Shown here: one piece after another, positions 40,654 through 49,827 of the stretch | Position numbering within the stretch: position 1 is the first letter of the stretch | Layout: every line of letters begins with the position of its first letter | DNA from: Tsuneonella aeria | Lineage (GTDB): Bacteria; Pseudomonadota; Alphaproteobacteria; Sphingomonadales; Sphingomonadaceae | Assembly: GCF_009827495.1 (NCBI RefSeq) | Contig: NZ_WTZA01000001.1 | Span: 1,240,001-1,304,000 of the forward strand | DNA length: 64,000 nucleotides | Reading direction: 5' to 3' | Program-made: the position numbers and the translations under genes | Notes under the pieces: model-generated | The model's database searches: none | What the model was told of the DNA's origin: nothing | What the model saw: only the letters and a program-made list of their open reading frames with translations

Positions 40654-42591
40654 ATGAAGCGAGCTTATGTTTCGATCGACACGCGGTCCCTAGCTCAAAC
40701 CTCCGACGCGGAGGTGCTTGGGCAGTTGGCGGCGGGTCTCCCCTTCTCGCTCGAGCCGACACAGCGGGCGGCTTGGGAGTTTCAAATCGAGCACCTCCGG
40801 CGCCTCGCCGAAGACCTGCCGCCTGCACATTTCTTTCTGGAGTTTCTCATCCCGAGGATGGGGAGACGAGCAGACCTTATTATCATCCTGGCAGGCCTCG
40901 TTTTCGTCATCGAATATAAAGTGGGCGCACGGAGTTCTGATAGGTCTAGCCTCGATCAAGTTTATGGCTACGGTCTGGACCTGAAACACTTTCACGAGAC
41001 CAGCCACGGCGCGACCATCGTCCCAATCCTCGTGGCTACTCATGCCGATGCGACCGAGCAAAACGAACTGAGATGGGATGAGGACAGCCTCGCTCGCCCA
41101 TTAAGAGTGAACGCCGATGGCCTAGCGCCAGCGATCAATTTTACCTGCCGTGTTTGGGGCGGGGAGGACCTCGATCCCCATGAGTGGGCCGCGGGTCGGT
41201 ATCGCCCCACGCCAACGATCGTCGAGGCTGCTCAAGCCCTCTATCGCGGGCACGACGTCGAGGAGATTTCCCGTTCGGAGGCCGGGGCAGAAAACCTCAC
41301 GCACACCGCCGATTACGTCGCGCAAGCCATCGAAGAGGCAAAACGCTCGCGGCAGAAGATCATCTGCTTCATCACCGGCGTTCCAGGCTCGGGAAAGACG
41401 CTTGCCGGCCTAAACCTTGCCACGGCACGGCAGCGTGCTCACAGCGATGAGCATGCGGTCTTCTTGTCGGGCAACGGACCTCTGGTCGAAGTGCTGCGAG
41501 AAGCGCTCGCCATAGATGCAGTTTCCTTGGCGCGAGGGGCTGGTCGTCAGACTTCCAAGGTGCAAGAAGACCGTCGAGCCGCGGCCTTCATCCAGAACAT
41601 TCATCACTTTCGCGATGACGCTCTAACCTCGGACGCGGCGCCCGTAGAAAGGGTGGCGATCTTCGATGAGGCACAGCGGGCGTGGGACGTCCCTCAGACT
41701 TCAAAATTTATGCAGCAGAAGAAGGGCCAACTTGGCTTTTCTATGTCCGAACCGGAGTTCCTGCTTAGCGTGATGGATCGTCACGACGGCTGGTGCGCAA
41801 TCGTGTGTCTCGTCGGTGGTGGCCAGGAGATCAACACAGGCGAAGCGGGCATCAGTGAATGGCTCAGAGCTTTAGACCGTTCGTTTCCTCACTGGCTCGC
41901 GTACGTTCCTCCAACCCTCGACCGCCAGCTCGTCTTAAGGAACGAAGTTCAGGCGCCAGCTCTGCACCTCGCCACCTCTCTCCGGTCCTTCCGTGCCGAA
42001 CGACTATCAGATTTCGTGGGAGCAGTGATCGAGGGGAATGCCGAGGCGGCCAGGGAGTTGAGCGAGACCCTCACCAACTTTCCTTTGATGCTCACGCGCG
42101 ACATCGAAAAGGCTCGCGCCTGGCTGCGAAGCAAAGCCCGCGGCAACGAGCGCATTGGCCTGCTAGCTTCCTCTAACGCCGCTCGGTTGAAGCCGCATGG
42201 CATCTTCACGAAGGCCAAGATCGAACCGGCAAAATGGTTTCTTGCACCCTCGGATGACGTACGATCATCCGATGCCCTGGAAGATGCCGCGACCGAGTTT
42301 GACGTGCAGGGCCTGGAGCTCGACTGGACTTGTGTTTGCTGGGACGCAAATTTCCGCCGAAACGACCACGGTTGGGAAAGTTTCCAATTTCGCGGCACTC
42401 AGTGGCAGGCGGTCGCTGACATTGAGCGTCGAAGATACATTGCTAACTCTTACCGCGTTCTGCTCACCCGTGCACGCCAAGGCATGGTGGTGTTTGTGCC
42501 AGAAGGGTCGAAGACGGACGGGACTAGGCGCTCGGAATTCTACGATCCTATCTTCGACTTTTTGAGGCGCTGCGGGTTCTCAGAACTCTGA
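40654..42591 (+). CDS. nuclease - DUF2075 SF1 helicase protein, putative defence
   Basis: 645 aa. The N-terminal 190 residues contain RADLIIILAGLVFVIEYKVG, a D...ExK pattern of a PD-(D/E)XK nuclease. The DUF2075 ATPase/helicase follows (about 225-640): Walker A ITGVPGSGKTLAGL, DEAQ box AIFDEAQRAWD, and motif VI-like YRVLLTRARQGMVVFVP. DUF2075 proteins occur often in phage-defence islands. It stands alone, with 246 bp before the SIR2 gene. Confidence 0.8.
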   Translation: MKRAYVSIDTRSLAQTSDAEVLGQLAAGLPFSLEPTQRAAWEFQIEHLRRLAEDLPPAHFFLEFLIPRMGRRADLIIILAGLVFVIEYKVGARSSDRSSLDQVYGYGLDLKHFHETSHGATIVPILVATHADATEQNELRWDEDSLARPLRVNADGLAPAINFTCRVWGGEDLDPHEWAAGRYRPTPTIVEAAQALYRGHDVEEISRSEAGAENLTHTADYVAQAIEEAKRSRQKIICFITGVPGSGKTLAGLNLATARQRAHSDEHAVFLSGNGPLVEVLREALAIDAVSLARGAGRQTSKVQEDRRAAAFIQNIHHFRDDALTSDAAPVERVAIFDEAQRAWDVPQTSKFMQQKKGQLGFSMSEPEFLLSVMDRHDGWCAIVCLVGGGQEINTGEAGISEWLRALDRSFPHWLAYVPPTLDRQLVLRNEVQAPALHLATSLRSFRAERLSDFVGAVIEGNAEAARELSETLTNFPLMLTRDIEKARAWLRSKARGNERIGLLASSNAARLKPHGIFTKAKIEPAKWFLAPSDDVRSSDALEDAATEFDVQGLELDWTCVCWDANFRRNDHGWESFQFRGTQWQAVADIERRRYIANSYRVLLTRARQGMVVFVPEGSKTDGTRRSEFYDPIFDFLRRCGFSEL

Positions 42592-42837
42592 GCCGAAGTT
42601 TTGCAGGTCCGCATAGCGCCATCATAGCGGTCGTTCCTACCTTGCTAGCGAGTACCTAAAAGCTGCTGCTCATTTTGTCAGGGCAGAGGTAGCGATGATG
42701 CCAGATTTTCGGATGTTCAAGGATATAGGATCGAGACCCATTGAAAGTCACTCATCCCGGCCAGGGTATTTGCGAGGCCAGCTTTTGTCGAAAAAAACTA
42801 TCAATGCTTCACCCAACCTTCCTTAACGCTATTTTGA

Positions 42838-44100
42838 TTGGTACACCGTACGAAATACACGTTGAATCAAACAGTAGAGTCAGAGTTGGATAGCGTCCAC
42901 AATCCCGATCGCTTTATGGGCGATCTTCGCCAAATCCTCTCGCAAGGGCGCAAGCGCATTGGAGTCCTAGTCGGAGCCGGCGCGCCGCTATCGGTGCGGG
43001 TCGATGTCGCCGGCAATCTCGATCCGGCCGGCCAAGCCCTTATCCCAGGCGTCGATGCACTTACCAACATGGCAATCGCTAAGCTCTCAGGCGACCAGGC
43101 GACAGCCGCGGCGGCAATCCGCGCGGAGCTGCCGAAGGGCGGCAACATTGAATCCATCCTATCCCAAGTGCGCTTGCTCCAAACCGCCTTGGGTACGACC
43201 CCGAAAAACGGATTAGATGGCCCTGGCTATGGCGAGCTCGGCAAGGTCATCTGCCAAGAGATCGGCGAGATCGTCGGTGCCGACCTTCCGAGCGGTCGCA
43301 CACCCTACCATGAGCTCGTGGCTTGGATCAGCGGGACGCAACGCGCTCATGCTGTCGAAGTCTTCACGACAAACTACGACCTTCTGTTGGAACAGGCGTT
43401 CGAGCTCGCCAAGGCGCCTTACTTTGACGGGTTCACTGGCGGCCACGCTCCTTTCTTCGACCCGGTCACTGTAGCGGGAAACGACTTGCCGCCCCGGTGG
43501 TCGCGGGTGTGGAAGCTGCACGGCTCGCTCGGTTGGAAGAGCGAGAACGGTGTCGTGGTCCGCAGCGGCAGCCGTGATTGCACCGAACTCGTCTATCCCG
43601 ATCATCTGAAATATGACCTAACCCAGAAGCAGCCCTACGCCGCTCTATTCGAGCGTTTAAAGAGGTTCCTGCTGATGCCGGACACCGTGCTGCTAACCAC
43701 CGGCTTCTCTTTCCGGGATGCGCACATCTGCGCAGTGCTCGGCGAAGCATTAGCGATGAACGCCAATGCGTCGGTGGTCGCGTTCCAGTATCAGAAGATG
43801 GAGGACGAGGAGCCAGCGCGGAAGCTCGCTTTCGAGCATCCAAACCTTTCGGTCTACGCCAGCGACGCAGCCGTGATCGGCGGGGTGCTCGGCGCCTGGC
43901 GTCCCGGCGACCCGCCGAAAAACTGGAGCGAGATTCGCGCCAGTTTCTGGGGCGATCGCGGGGGCGCGCCCGCGTTTCTTCTTGGCGATTTCGCTAGCTT
44001 TTGCCGCTTCTGCGCCCTGTCACATTCTCCCGACCTTGTCCGGCCGGCTGAGGCCGAGCCGGTTGACCCGGCGGCTGATCCCACGCTGACCGCCCCGTGA
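42838..44100 (+). CDS. SIR2-family protein of a SIR2-HerA defence pair
   Basis: Up to 420 aa from TTG at 42838; a second TTG at about 42888 is equally possible and no strong ribosome site decides. The SIR2-like NADase fold is marked by RKRIGVLVGAGAP (nucleotide-binding Gly loop), FTTNYDLLLEQAFE (the TNxD element) and WKLHGSLGW (catalytic His). A partly Pro-rich tail follows. It overlaps the HerA gene by 4 nt. In SIR2-HerA (Nezha-type) systems the two form a large complex that depletes NAD+ or cuts DNA on infection. Confidence 0.88.
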   Translation: MVHRTKYTLNQTVESELDSVHNPDRFMGDLRQILSQGRKRIGVLVGAGAPLSVRVDVAGNLDPAGQALIPGVDALTNMAIAKLSGDQATAAAAIRAELPKGGNIESILSQVRLLQTALGTTPKNGLDGPGYGELGKVICQEIGEIVGADLPSGRTPYHELVAWISGTQRAHAVEVFTTNYDLLLEQAFELAKAPYFDGFTGGHAPFFDPVTVAGNDLPPRWSRVWKLHGSLGWKSENGVVVRSGSRDCTELVYPDHLKYDLTQKQPYAALFERLKRFLLMPDTVLLTTGFSFRDAHICAVLGEALAMNANASVVAFQYQKMEDEEPARKLAFEHPNLSVYASDAAVIGGVLGAWRPGDPPKNWSEIRASFWGDRGGAPAFLLGDFASFCRFCALSHSPDLVRPAEAEPVDPAADPTLTAP

Positions 44101-45923
44101 CTGCAACCGATCCGACTTACCTCGGCCGGATCAGCACGGTCTCGGGTTCGAGCATCACGGTGAAGCTGGCGGAGTCGCTTGCCTCCGGCCTGGCGATGAT
44201 CGACGGCCATACTTACCGGGTTGGGCAGGTCGGCAGCTTCGTCCGCATTCCCCTCGGCTATCAGGATCTCTACGGAGTGGTCGCGGAGATCGGCGCTAAC
44301 GCCTCGCCAACCGTGGCGGCGCTCGCAGAGGTCGACACCGGGCGCTGGATGCGCGTCGAACTGGCCGGTGAAGCGATCGGGGAGCGTTTCGAGCGCGGAC
44401 TAAGCCAGCACCCAAACGTTGAGGACGCGGTTCATCTCGTCACTCAGAAAGACCTGCGTCGCATTTACGGGGATCTCGATGAGGACCAAGTCGCTATCGG
44501 CACCCTGTCGAGCGCGGAGAACATCGTCGTGCGACTGTCGCTGGACGCGCTTGTCACCCGCCACAGCGCGATCGTCGGCTCTACCGGTTCTGGCAAGTCC
44601 ACTACGGTCGCGAGCTTGTTGCGCTCGGTCGTGGGCGCGCCCGAACATGCGGAGACCAGCGGCGCGAGGTTGCTCTTACTTGACGTTCACGGCGAGTATT
44701 CAGCCGCGCTCGGCGATCTGGCGCGAACGTTCAGCGCCACACCACAGCCTGGCGAAGAGCCCTTGTACGTGCCTTATTGGGCGCTGGAGGCCGGCGAACT
44801 GCTGGATTTCGTTGCCGGCGGATTGAACGATAACCAGTTGATCGCCTTCACCGACAAGATGCAGGAGTTGAAAGCGGCGCGCCTAGAAGCGGCGCCTTTG
44901 GCCGGCCTCGACCCGCAATCGCTAACGGTCAACAGCCCGGTGCCGTTCTCACTGAAACAGCTCTGGTACGATTTGATCGATTTCGAGACGGCCACCTTTA
45001 CTGGTCAGCAACGGGATCAGCCGGCTTTGGAAGCTCCCGGCAATCCCGCTACCCTAACCTCGCCGCGTTACACCCCGCACGCAATGGGTGCGGCCGGGCC
45101 CTTTCTGAATCAAGCCGCTAAGGGTATTCGGCGCCAGCTCAACCTACTGCGCTCGCGTCTGCTCGACCGCCGATACGACTTCATCCTTCACCCCGGCCCG
45201 TGGGAACCCGACTTGGGTGGAATGGTCGAGCAGGACTTGGACACGCTGCTCGCTGGTTGGCTTGGCAACGACCGACCCATCACCATCCTCGACCTCTCCG
45301 GCGTCCCAAGCGCGGTCCTTGTCCGGTTGATTGGCTCGATTCTGCGGATAATTTACGAGGCGCTCTACTGGAGCCGGGAGAAGACTGAAGGCGGCGTGTT
45401 GCGCCCCTTGCTAGTCGTGATGGAAGAAGCCCATCGCTATGTGGGTCCCGACAGCGGCAACGTCGCCGCCGACGTCGTGAAGCGTATCGCCAAAGAGGGC
45501 CGCAAATACGGCGTGGGAGCAATGCTGGTGTCCCAGCGCCCGTCCGAAATCGACGAAACGGTCCTGTCGCAGTGCGGCACGCTTATTGCGCTTCGGCTAT
45601 CCAACCCCGCGGACCGCGGGCGCGTGAAAGGCGCCCTTCCCGACAATCTCGCGGGTTTGATGGACCTGCTCCCAGTCTTGCGGACAGGCGAAACGATCAT
45701 CTCCGGCGAGGCCGCGCGCTTGCCAGTGCGCTGCCGCATCACTCTACCGCCGCTGGACCGCCTACCGCGGAGCTCCAACCCGGCGGTGAGTGCCGCCTGG
45801 AGAAGCCGGCGGGTCGCGGAAGGCTATGATCGGATGGTGGCGTCGTGGCGAGCCCAACGCACGACCGCCGTCGTACAGGACCTCGACATCGAGCGAACGC
45901 CTGTTAACGAAGACGAACAGTAA
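44097..45923 (+). CDS. HerA-type ATPase of a SIR2-HerA defence pair
   Basis: 608 aa, GTG start coupled to SIR2. An N-terminal HAS-barrel (about 1-100) precedes the FtsK/HerA-like ATPase: Walker A IVGSTGSGKSTT (about 160-170), Walker B LLVVMEEAHRYVG, sensor ALRLSNPADRGRV and an arginine-rich end. HerA hexamers pair with SIR2 as the translocase or regulator partner. The gene is complete and shows no disrupted motif. Confidence 0.92.
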   Translation: MTATDPTYLGRISTVSGSSITVKLAESLASGLAMIDGHTYRVGQVGSFVRIPLGYQDLYGVVAEIGANASPTVAALAEVDTGRWMRVELAGEAIGERFERGLSQHPNVEDAVHLVTQKDLRRIYGDLDEDQVAIGTLSSAENIVVRLSLDALVTRHSAIVGSTGSGKSTTVASLLRSVVGAPEHAETSGARLLLLDVHGEYSAALGDLARTFSATPQPGEEPLYVPYWALEAGELLDFVAGGLNDNQLIAFTDKMQELKAARLEAAPLAGLDPQSLTVNSPVPFSLKQLWYDLIDFETATFTGQQRDQPALEAPGNPATLTSPRYTPHAMGAAGPFLNQAAKGIRRQLNLLRSRLLDRRYDFILHPGPWEPDLGGMVEQDLDTLLAGWLGNDRPITILDLSGVPSAVLVRLIGSILRIIYEALYWSREKTEGGVLRPLLVVMEEAHRYVGPDSGNVAADVVKRIAKEGRKYGVGAMLVSQRPSEIDETVLSQCGTLIALRLSNPADRGRVKGALPDNLAGLMDLLPVLRTGETIISGEAARLPVRCRITLPPLDRLPRSSNPAVSAAWRSRRVAEGYDRMVASWRAQRTTAVVQDLDIERTPVNEDEQ

Positions 45924-45932
45924 GGACAGACG

Positions 45933-46145
45933 ATGATCCGAGACCCGGTCGCCTCCACCAATATCGCCTCAATCGGTTACGATGCACCCAGCGAAACTCT
46001 TGAGGTCGAGTTCACCAACAATTCGGTCTATCAATACTACAACGTCCCGGCGCACCTTTATGATCAACTGATGATGGCAGGCTCAAAGGGGCAGTTCCTC
46101 AATGCCTATATCAAGAACGGCTACCCATATTCGCGAGTGGGCTAA
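45933..46145 (+). CDS. KTSC domain protein
   Basis: 70 aa, 9 nt after herA. Pattern SIGYDAPSETLEVEFTNNSVYQYYNVPAHLYDQL fits the KTSC domain of small RNA/nucleic-acid-associated proteins. Close spacing suggests co-transcription with SIR2-HerA, but KTSC genes are not known as a required third part. Confidence 0.85.
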   Translation: MIRDPVASTNIASIGYDAPSETLEVEFTNNSVYQYYNVPAHLYDQLMMAGSKGQFLNAYIKNGYPYSRVG

Positions 46146-46476
46146 GGAATGAGATTTCATTCTGCTCCCTGGGGCAGGCTGTCTATCTCGGATTCCCATT
46201 AGCAGTCAGGCCGTTTCTGGCCCAGTGACAGCCGTCAAACTTCTGCGCGTGAAGGTACGTTAACCGCAGCTTGTCGGACGGAGGTGATCTGCACAGAGCA
46301 CCGCAGGCCTTGAAGCTCAACGAGCGCGTACCTTTGGGGCTGTCGACTCTCTGTTGAAGTGGGCCGAGCGTGGGCAAGGCCTATTTTCCTACCCAAAGCG
46401 CCCCAAACAGGACCCAAACGGCGCTCCCAGCCGAAAGACCGTACCGCTTAACTCTCTCAATTTGCCTGGGGAAGGA
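46146..46476. other. right end of E3 with arm sites
   Basis: No gene seen. GTGGGCCGAGCG at 46359 and GCCCCAAACAGGACCCAAA at 46400-46418 lie 118 and 77 bp before att core 4, as at the other element ends. Confidence 0.6.
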
Positions 46477-46522
46477 CTGGTGCCGCTTACAGGACTCGAA
46501 CCTGTGACCCCATCATTACGAA
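46477..46522 (-). repeat. att core copy 4 (tRNA-Thr(CGT) 3' half)
   Basis: Identical 46-bp repeat at the E3/E4 junction. The E4 integrase starts about 130 bp to its right. Confidence 0.85.
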
Positions 46523-46652
46523 TGTCGTGGCCCTCCGCTCGGCTGACTAACCGCGCCGCCGGTGATTTCCGAGGATAAACTTCCCGGCGTTCCATTGATG
46601 TTCACGGAGCTTCCCGCTAGGGTGATTGCTAGAAACGAGGCTAGCAATCACA

Positions 46653-47903
46653 ATGCCTACTGCCCGGATAAACAAAAGCACTGTGGACGCCGTGAGGGTC
46701 GGTTCGAAGGACGTGTTTCTCTGGGACGAGAAAATCCCGGGGTTCGGACTCAAGGTCACGCCAGCGGGGTCTCGAGTTTATCTCTACCAGTACCGCCTGC
46801 ACGGTGGCCGCGGGGCCAAGGTCCGACGCTATACAATTGGGAAGCATGGCGCCTTGACGCCAGACCAGGCGCGCGGCGAAGCCAACAGACTTTCCATGCT
46901 CGTGGCGCAGGGGGTCGATCCGCAGTCGGACAAGATCGAGCGCAAGCGCCAGACCATCGACTTGGCATTTCCAACATACCTTGATGCTTTCGCGAAGGAC
47001 TGCCTCGCTCCGAACTGGAAGGGCTCGGCGGGTGGAGTGGAGGCGATGCTTCGGCGCTACGCGCTGCCCGCCCTGCGCTCGAAGGCGCTTCCGGAGATTA
47101 CCCGCGTCGACGTGGCGGCGATAATGCGTCCGGTGAAGGCCCGGCCTGCCCTCGCGAGCAAGCTGTTTGCCGTGCTGCGCTACCTGTTCCGCCACGCGGT
47201 CAGCGAAGGTGATTTAGCACGTTCGCCGATGGATGGGATGAAGTCCCCTTCCGCCCCGGCTGCGCGCGACCGCGTTCTTGAGGATTGGGAACTTGCCCTC
47301 ATTTGGAACGGCTCCGCTGCGGTGGCCGATCCCTTCGGGTCTATGGTGCGGCTACTGATGCTGACTGGGCAGCGCCGCGAAGAGGTAGCGGGCTTACCTT
47401 GGTCCGAATTGCGCCAGACGGATGCGATGTGGAAGCTGCCAGCCGATCGTGCGAAAAACGGCCAGCCGGTCGATACCCCCCTGTCAACTGCTGCGGTCCT
47501 ACTGCTGACCGCGCTGGCCAAGGGCGGCAATTGGCCGCGCCGAGGCTGGGTGATCTCCACAACCGGTAAGGTGCCGTTCTCGGGCTATTCCAAGGCAAAG
47601 AAGCGCCTCGACGCCGAGATCGCCAAGCTCAACACAGGTGAAGTGCTAGAGCGCTGGACGTTGCACGATCTGCGCCGGACGCTCGCGACCGGTATGCAGC
47701 GCCTAGGTGTGCGGTTTGAAGTCACCGAAGCGATACTGAACCACGTTTCTGGTTCGCGCTCGGGCGTGGCGGGTGTTTATCAGCGCCACGATTGGGGGCC
47801 GGAGAAAGCCCGCGCCCTGCAATCTTGGTCCGATCACATTGAGGGGCTGCTCACGGCCTCAGACAAGTCAAACGTGGTTCAGTTCGCGGAAGCGCGGGCG
47901 TGA
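46653..47903 (+). CDS. DUF4102-type tyrosine recombinase (integrase of E4)
   Basis: 416 aa from MPTARINKSTVDAVRVGSKD; ribosome site weak. N-terminal DUF4102 arm-binding domain (DVFLWDEKIPGFGLKVTPAG), SAM-like core, then the catalytic domain: Arg in LTGQRREEVAGLPW, HDLRRTLATGM and a Tyr in SGVAGVYQRHDW. In place of HxLRH it has HDLRR, common in P4-like integrases. It belongs to a different lineage from the E1-E3 integrases yet sits beside the same tRNA core. Confidence 0.92.
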   Translation: MPTARINKSTVDAVRVGSKDVFLWDEKIPGFGLKVTPAGSRVYLYQYRLHGGRGAKVRRYTIGKHGALTPDQARGEANRLSMLVAQGVDPQSDKIERKRQTIDLAFPTYLDAFAKDCLAPNWKGSAGGVEAMLRRYALPALRSKALPEITRVDVAAIMRPVKARPALASKLFAVLRYLFRHAVSEGDLARSPMDGMKSPSAPAARDRVLEDWELALIWNGSAAVADPFGSMVRLLMLTGQRREEVAGLPWSELRQTDAMWKLPADRAKNGQPVDTPLSTAAVLLLTALAKGGNWPRRGWVISTTGKVPFSGYSKAKKRLDAEIAKLNTGEVLERWTLHDLRRTLATGMQRLGVRFEVTEAILNHVSGSRSGVAGVYQRHDWGPEKARALQSWSDHIEGLLTASDKSNVVQFAEARA

Positions 47904-47970
47904 ACGGGTGGCGCGGCTAGGATAGCTCCCGAACGGCGGCTCCGCACCGCCTGCCGCGCCATCGTCATCC

Positions 47971-48699
47971 ATGCGGGCGCCTGCGGAGCCGAACTTGTCG
48001 AATGAATGGGTAAGTTGTGGAGAGCTTTATCGCTATCTCCGGGATTCTGGGAGCAACAATCCAAAGGGCCTGCTCCAACTGGAGGGGGTAACCGGCAATA
48101 TTGTCGGTCGAGCGGGTAAAGCTGTTCTGACCCTGAGGAGGTTCTCAGGGTCGCAGGTCGTGAGATACAACGATTGGCCGATGCCAATCTGCGTCTGGGA
48201 CGGGCCGATACGTGTTGGCCGTACCGCCCGATACGATACCCTTCACCACTTCGAGCCACTCTTAAGTACGATTGAGGCTAAGGGATACGGCGCGGAAGAG
48301 CTTGGCCTGGCGGGCCTGCACGACGTCGACGAGCTTCTAAACGGCCTCACAATAACCGTGTCTCTTGCCCGCATTGAGATTGATGCCCGGGACGCTGCGG
48401 ACCTCGGGTATTCGCCGCCTTCCGCTGCTCCTGCTGCCGCCGATTTGGCGGCTCCTTTCCTTCCGGCGAATGCCCAACGAGCGAGCCCTCACAAGAAAGG
48501 CCGTCCACCAGCCGAGGATACCATCTTGGCAAAAGCAGATGAAATGCACGCCTCTGGGATGAATGGCCGGGAAATTGCTAAGCTGATGAGGCTCGAAACG
48601 GGGTTCGAGAACGTCGGCAATAATCTCGTCCGGGACCTCATCGAAGGCCGCTACCCTAGGGTTGGCCGCGCGGGATCGAAAAAAGAGCGCGCCGAATAG
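47971..48699 (+). CDS. hypothetical protein with C-terminal HTH-like region
   Basis: 242 aa. The N-terminal part (1-150) is not recognised (WVSCGELYRYLRDSGSNNPKGLLQLEG). A Pro/Ala linker (about 150-185) leads to a helical C-terminus (EDTILAKADEMHASGMNGREIAKLMRLE), which looks like a resolvase-type helix-turn-helix. It could be a regulator of E4. Confidence 0.6.
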   Translation: MRAPAEPNLSNEWVSCGELYRYLRDSGSNNPKGLLQLEGVTGNIVGRAGKAVLTLRRFSGSQVVRYNDWPMPICVWDGPIRVGRTARYDTLHHFEPLLSTIEAKGYGAEELGLAGLHDVDELLNGLTITVSLARIEIDARDAADLGYSPPSAAPAAADLAAPFLPANAQRASPHKKGRPPAEDTILAKADEMHASGMNGREIAKLMRLETGFENVGNNLVRDLIEGRYPRVGRAGSKKERAE

Positions 48700-48794
48700 C
48701 GCGCCAATAGGGCGCATGCGCTCATCGCGGCGCTATTTCGCCGGTGAAAGTGTCTTCCTGCCCGCTGCTCCCCGCAGCGCAACGGAGGCGCATA

Positions 48795-48986
48795 ATGAAG
48801 CAACTGCACACGGAAGAGCAGGAGGCGGCTCGAATCGGGCTGGCCCCTAAAACGCTGGCTAACCAACGCTGCCGCGGTGACGGACCGCCTTTTTTGAAGG
48901 TCGGTCGTCTTGTTCGCTATGATCCGGCACTGACTGACGCCTGGCTTTCCGCGCGCATCCGTCACTCGACGTCGGAAGTCGCGTGA
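48795..48986 (+). CDS. AlpA-like excisionase/regulator
   Basis: 63 aa, strong GGAGG upstream. MerR-like winged HTH for element DNA: EEAARIGLAPKTLANQRCRGDGPPFLKVGRLVRYD, the signature of AlpA/excisionase family proteins. Likely controls the integrase and excision of E4. Confidence 0.85.
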   Translation: MKQLHTEEQEAARIGLAPKTLANQRCRGDGPPFLKVGRLVRYDPALTDAWLSARIRHSTSEVA

Positions 48987-48992
48987 GCGCCC

Positions 48993-49277
48993 GTGGAAAT
49001 CAGGAACGGCTCCAGCCTCAACCGTAAGAGGCTCGGGGACGGTCGCCCGACACTGTCGATTGACCATCCCCGCACTAAGAACAGCTTGGCGGCGCTCGAT
49101 CTCAGCAACTGCAACGTAGGCGAAGTGCGCCGATTTAGCAATTGGTTGCACCGTGAGACCGAAGCCTTCGAGCGCGAACGCCCCCGCTATGAGCGCGGTC
49201 GTATCTCTAAGTACGACGCCGCCCGCATCCTCGGGAGCGAGCTTGCGAAGCTCCACACGCGCGGGGGTTGCGAATGA
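48993..49277 (+). CDS. hypothetical protein
   Basis: 94 aa, GTG start 6 nt after the AlpA stop, with its end overlapping the next gene by 4 nt. Charged, helical C-terminal half (WLHRETEAFERERPRYERGRI). No family recognised. Confidence 0.6.
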   Translation: MEIRNGSSLNRKRLGDGRPTLSIDHPRTKNSLAALDLSNCNVGEVRRFSNWLHRETEAFERERPRYERGRISKYDAARILGSELAKLHTRGGCE

Positions 49278-49468
49278 CCTTCCCCGAACGCCGTGCGCTG
49301 GCTTTGGCGCTGCTGACCAAGGGCGAAGGACTCACGCGAAAGGCGGGGCAATTCCTCGGCCAAATCGCGGTCGATCCCTTCGACCTCACCGACAAACAAC
49401 AGGACTGGCTTCTCGCTCTGAGCGAGCGCGCCGGTCTCTCGCAAATGATGGAGGCCGACAATGGCTGA
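49274..49468 (+). CDS. small hypothetical protein
   Basis: 64 aa, ATGA overlap with the previous gene and 8-nt overlap with the next. Basic N-terminus, helical (TFPERRALALALLTKGEGLTRK). The chain of overlaps argues for a real operon member. Function unknown. Confidence 0.6.
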   Translation: MTFPERRALALALLTKGEGLTRKAGQFLGQIAVDPFDLTDKQQDWLLALSERAGLSQMMEADNG

Positions 49469-49817
49469 CCACCAATATCCCAATGCGCCGGGCTTCCATC
49501 CGGGCTCCCCTGAAACATCGCGCGAAGCTGCCGCGAGCGTCGCCCCTGCCGCGGCCAACCGCTCCAACCTGGCACTGCGCTTCGTCCGCGAACGTGCCCC
49601 CGTTGGCGCGACGAGCGATGAAGTCGCCAGCCGGTACGAGTGGGAGCGCTATTCCAGCCGCCCGCGCCTAGCCGAATTGCACAAGCGCGGCTTGATCGTG
49701 GACAGCGGGCGCCGTCGCGAGGGTGCGAGCGGTCGCAAGCAGGTGGTGTGGGTCGTGCCCGAGTATGGGCCTGCGCCGACCGATGGGGTGCAGCTCGACC
49801 TTCTGGCTATGGCGTAA
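49461..49817 (+). CDS. winged-helix-like phage protein
   Basis: 118 aa. Middle and C-terminal pattern GATSDEVASRYEWERYSSRPRL...LHKRGLIVDSGRRREGASGRKQVVWV is that of small phage winged-helix proteins that follow a replication block. Directly upstream of the primase-helicase. Confidence 0.65.
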   Translation: MADHQYPNAPGFHPGSPETSREAAASVAPAAANRSNLALRFVRERAPVGATSDEVASRYEWERYSSRPRLAELHKRGLIVDSGRRREGASGRKQVVWVVPEYGPAPTDGVQLDLLAMA

Positions 49818-49827
49818 GGCCGCCCGG

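Larger units (their letters stand above)
30347..46476. mobile_element. integrative element E3 (tRNA-Thr array)
   Basis: A 16.1-kb unit between att copies 3 and 4. Left cargo: HTH/GIY-YIG gene and family A gene. Backbone on the minus strand: integrase, VapE-type ATPase, P1, P2, DUF4230, DUF6961, thermonuclease, excalibur protein. Right cargo on the plus strand: M48 operon, DUF2075 nuclease-helicase, SIR2-HerA, KTSC. Layout and gene order parallel E1. Confidence 0.75.
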
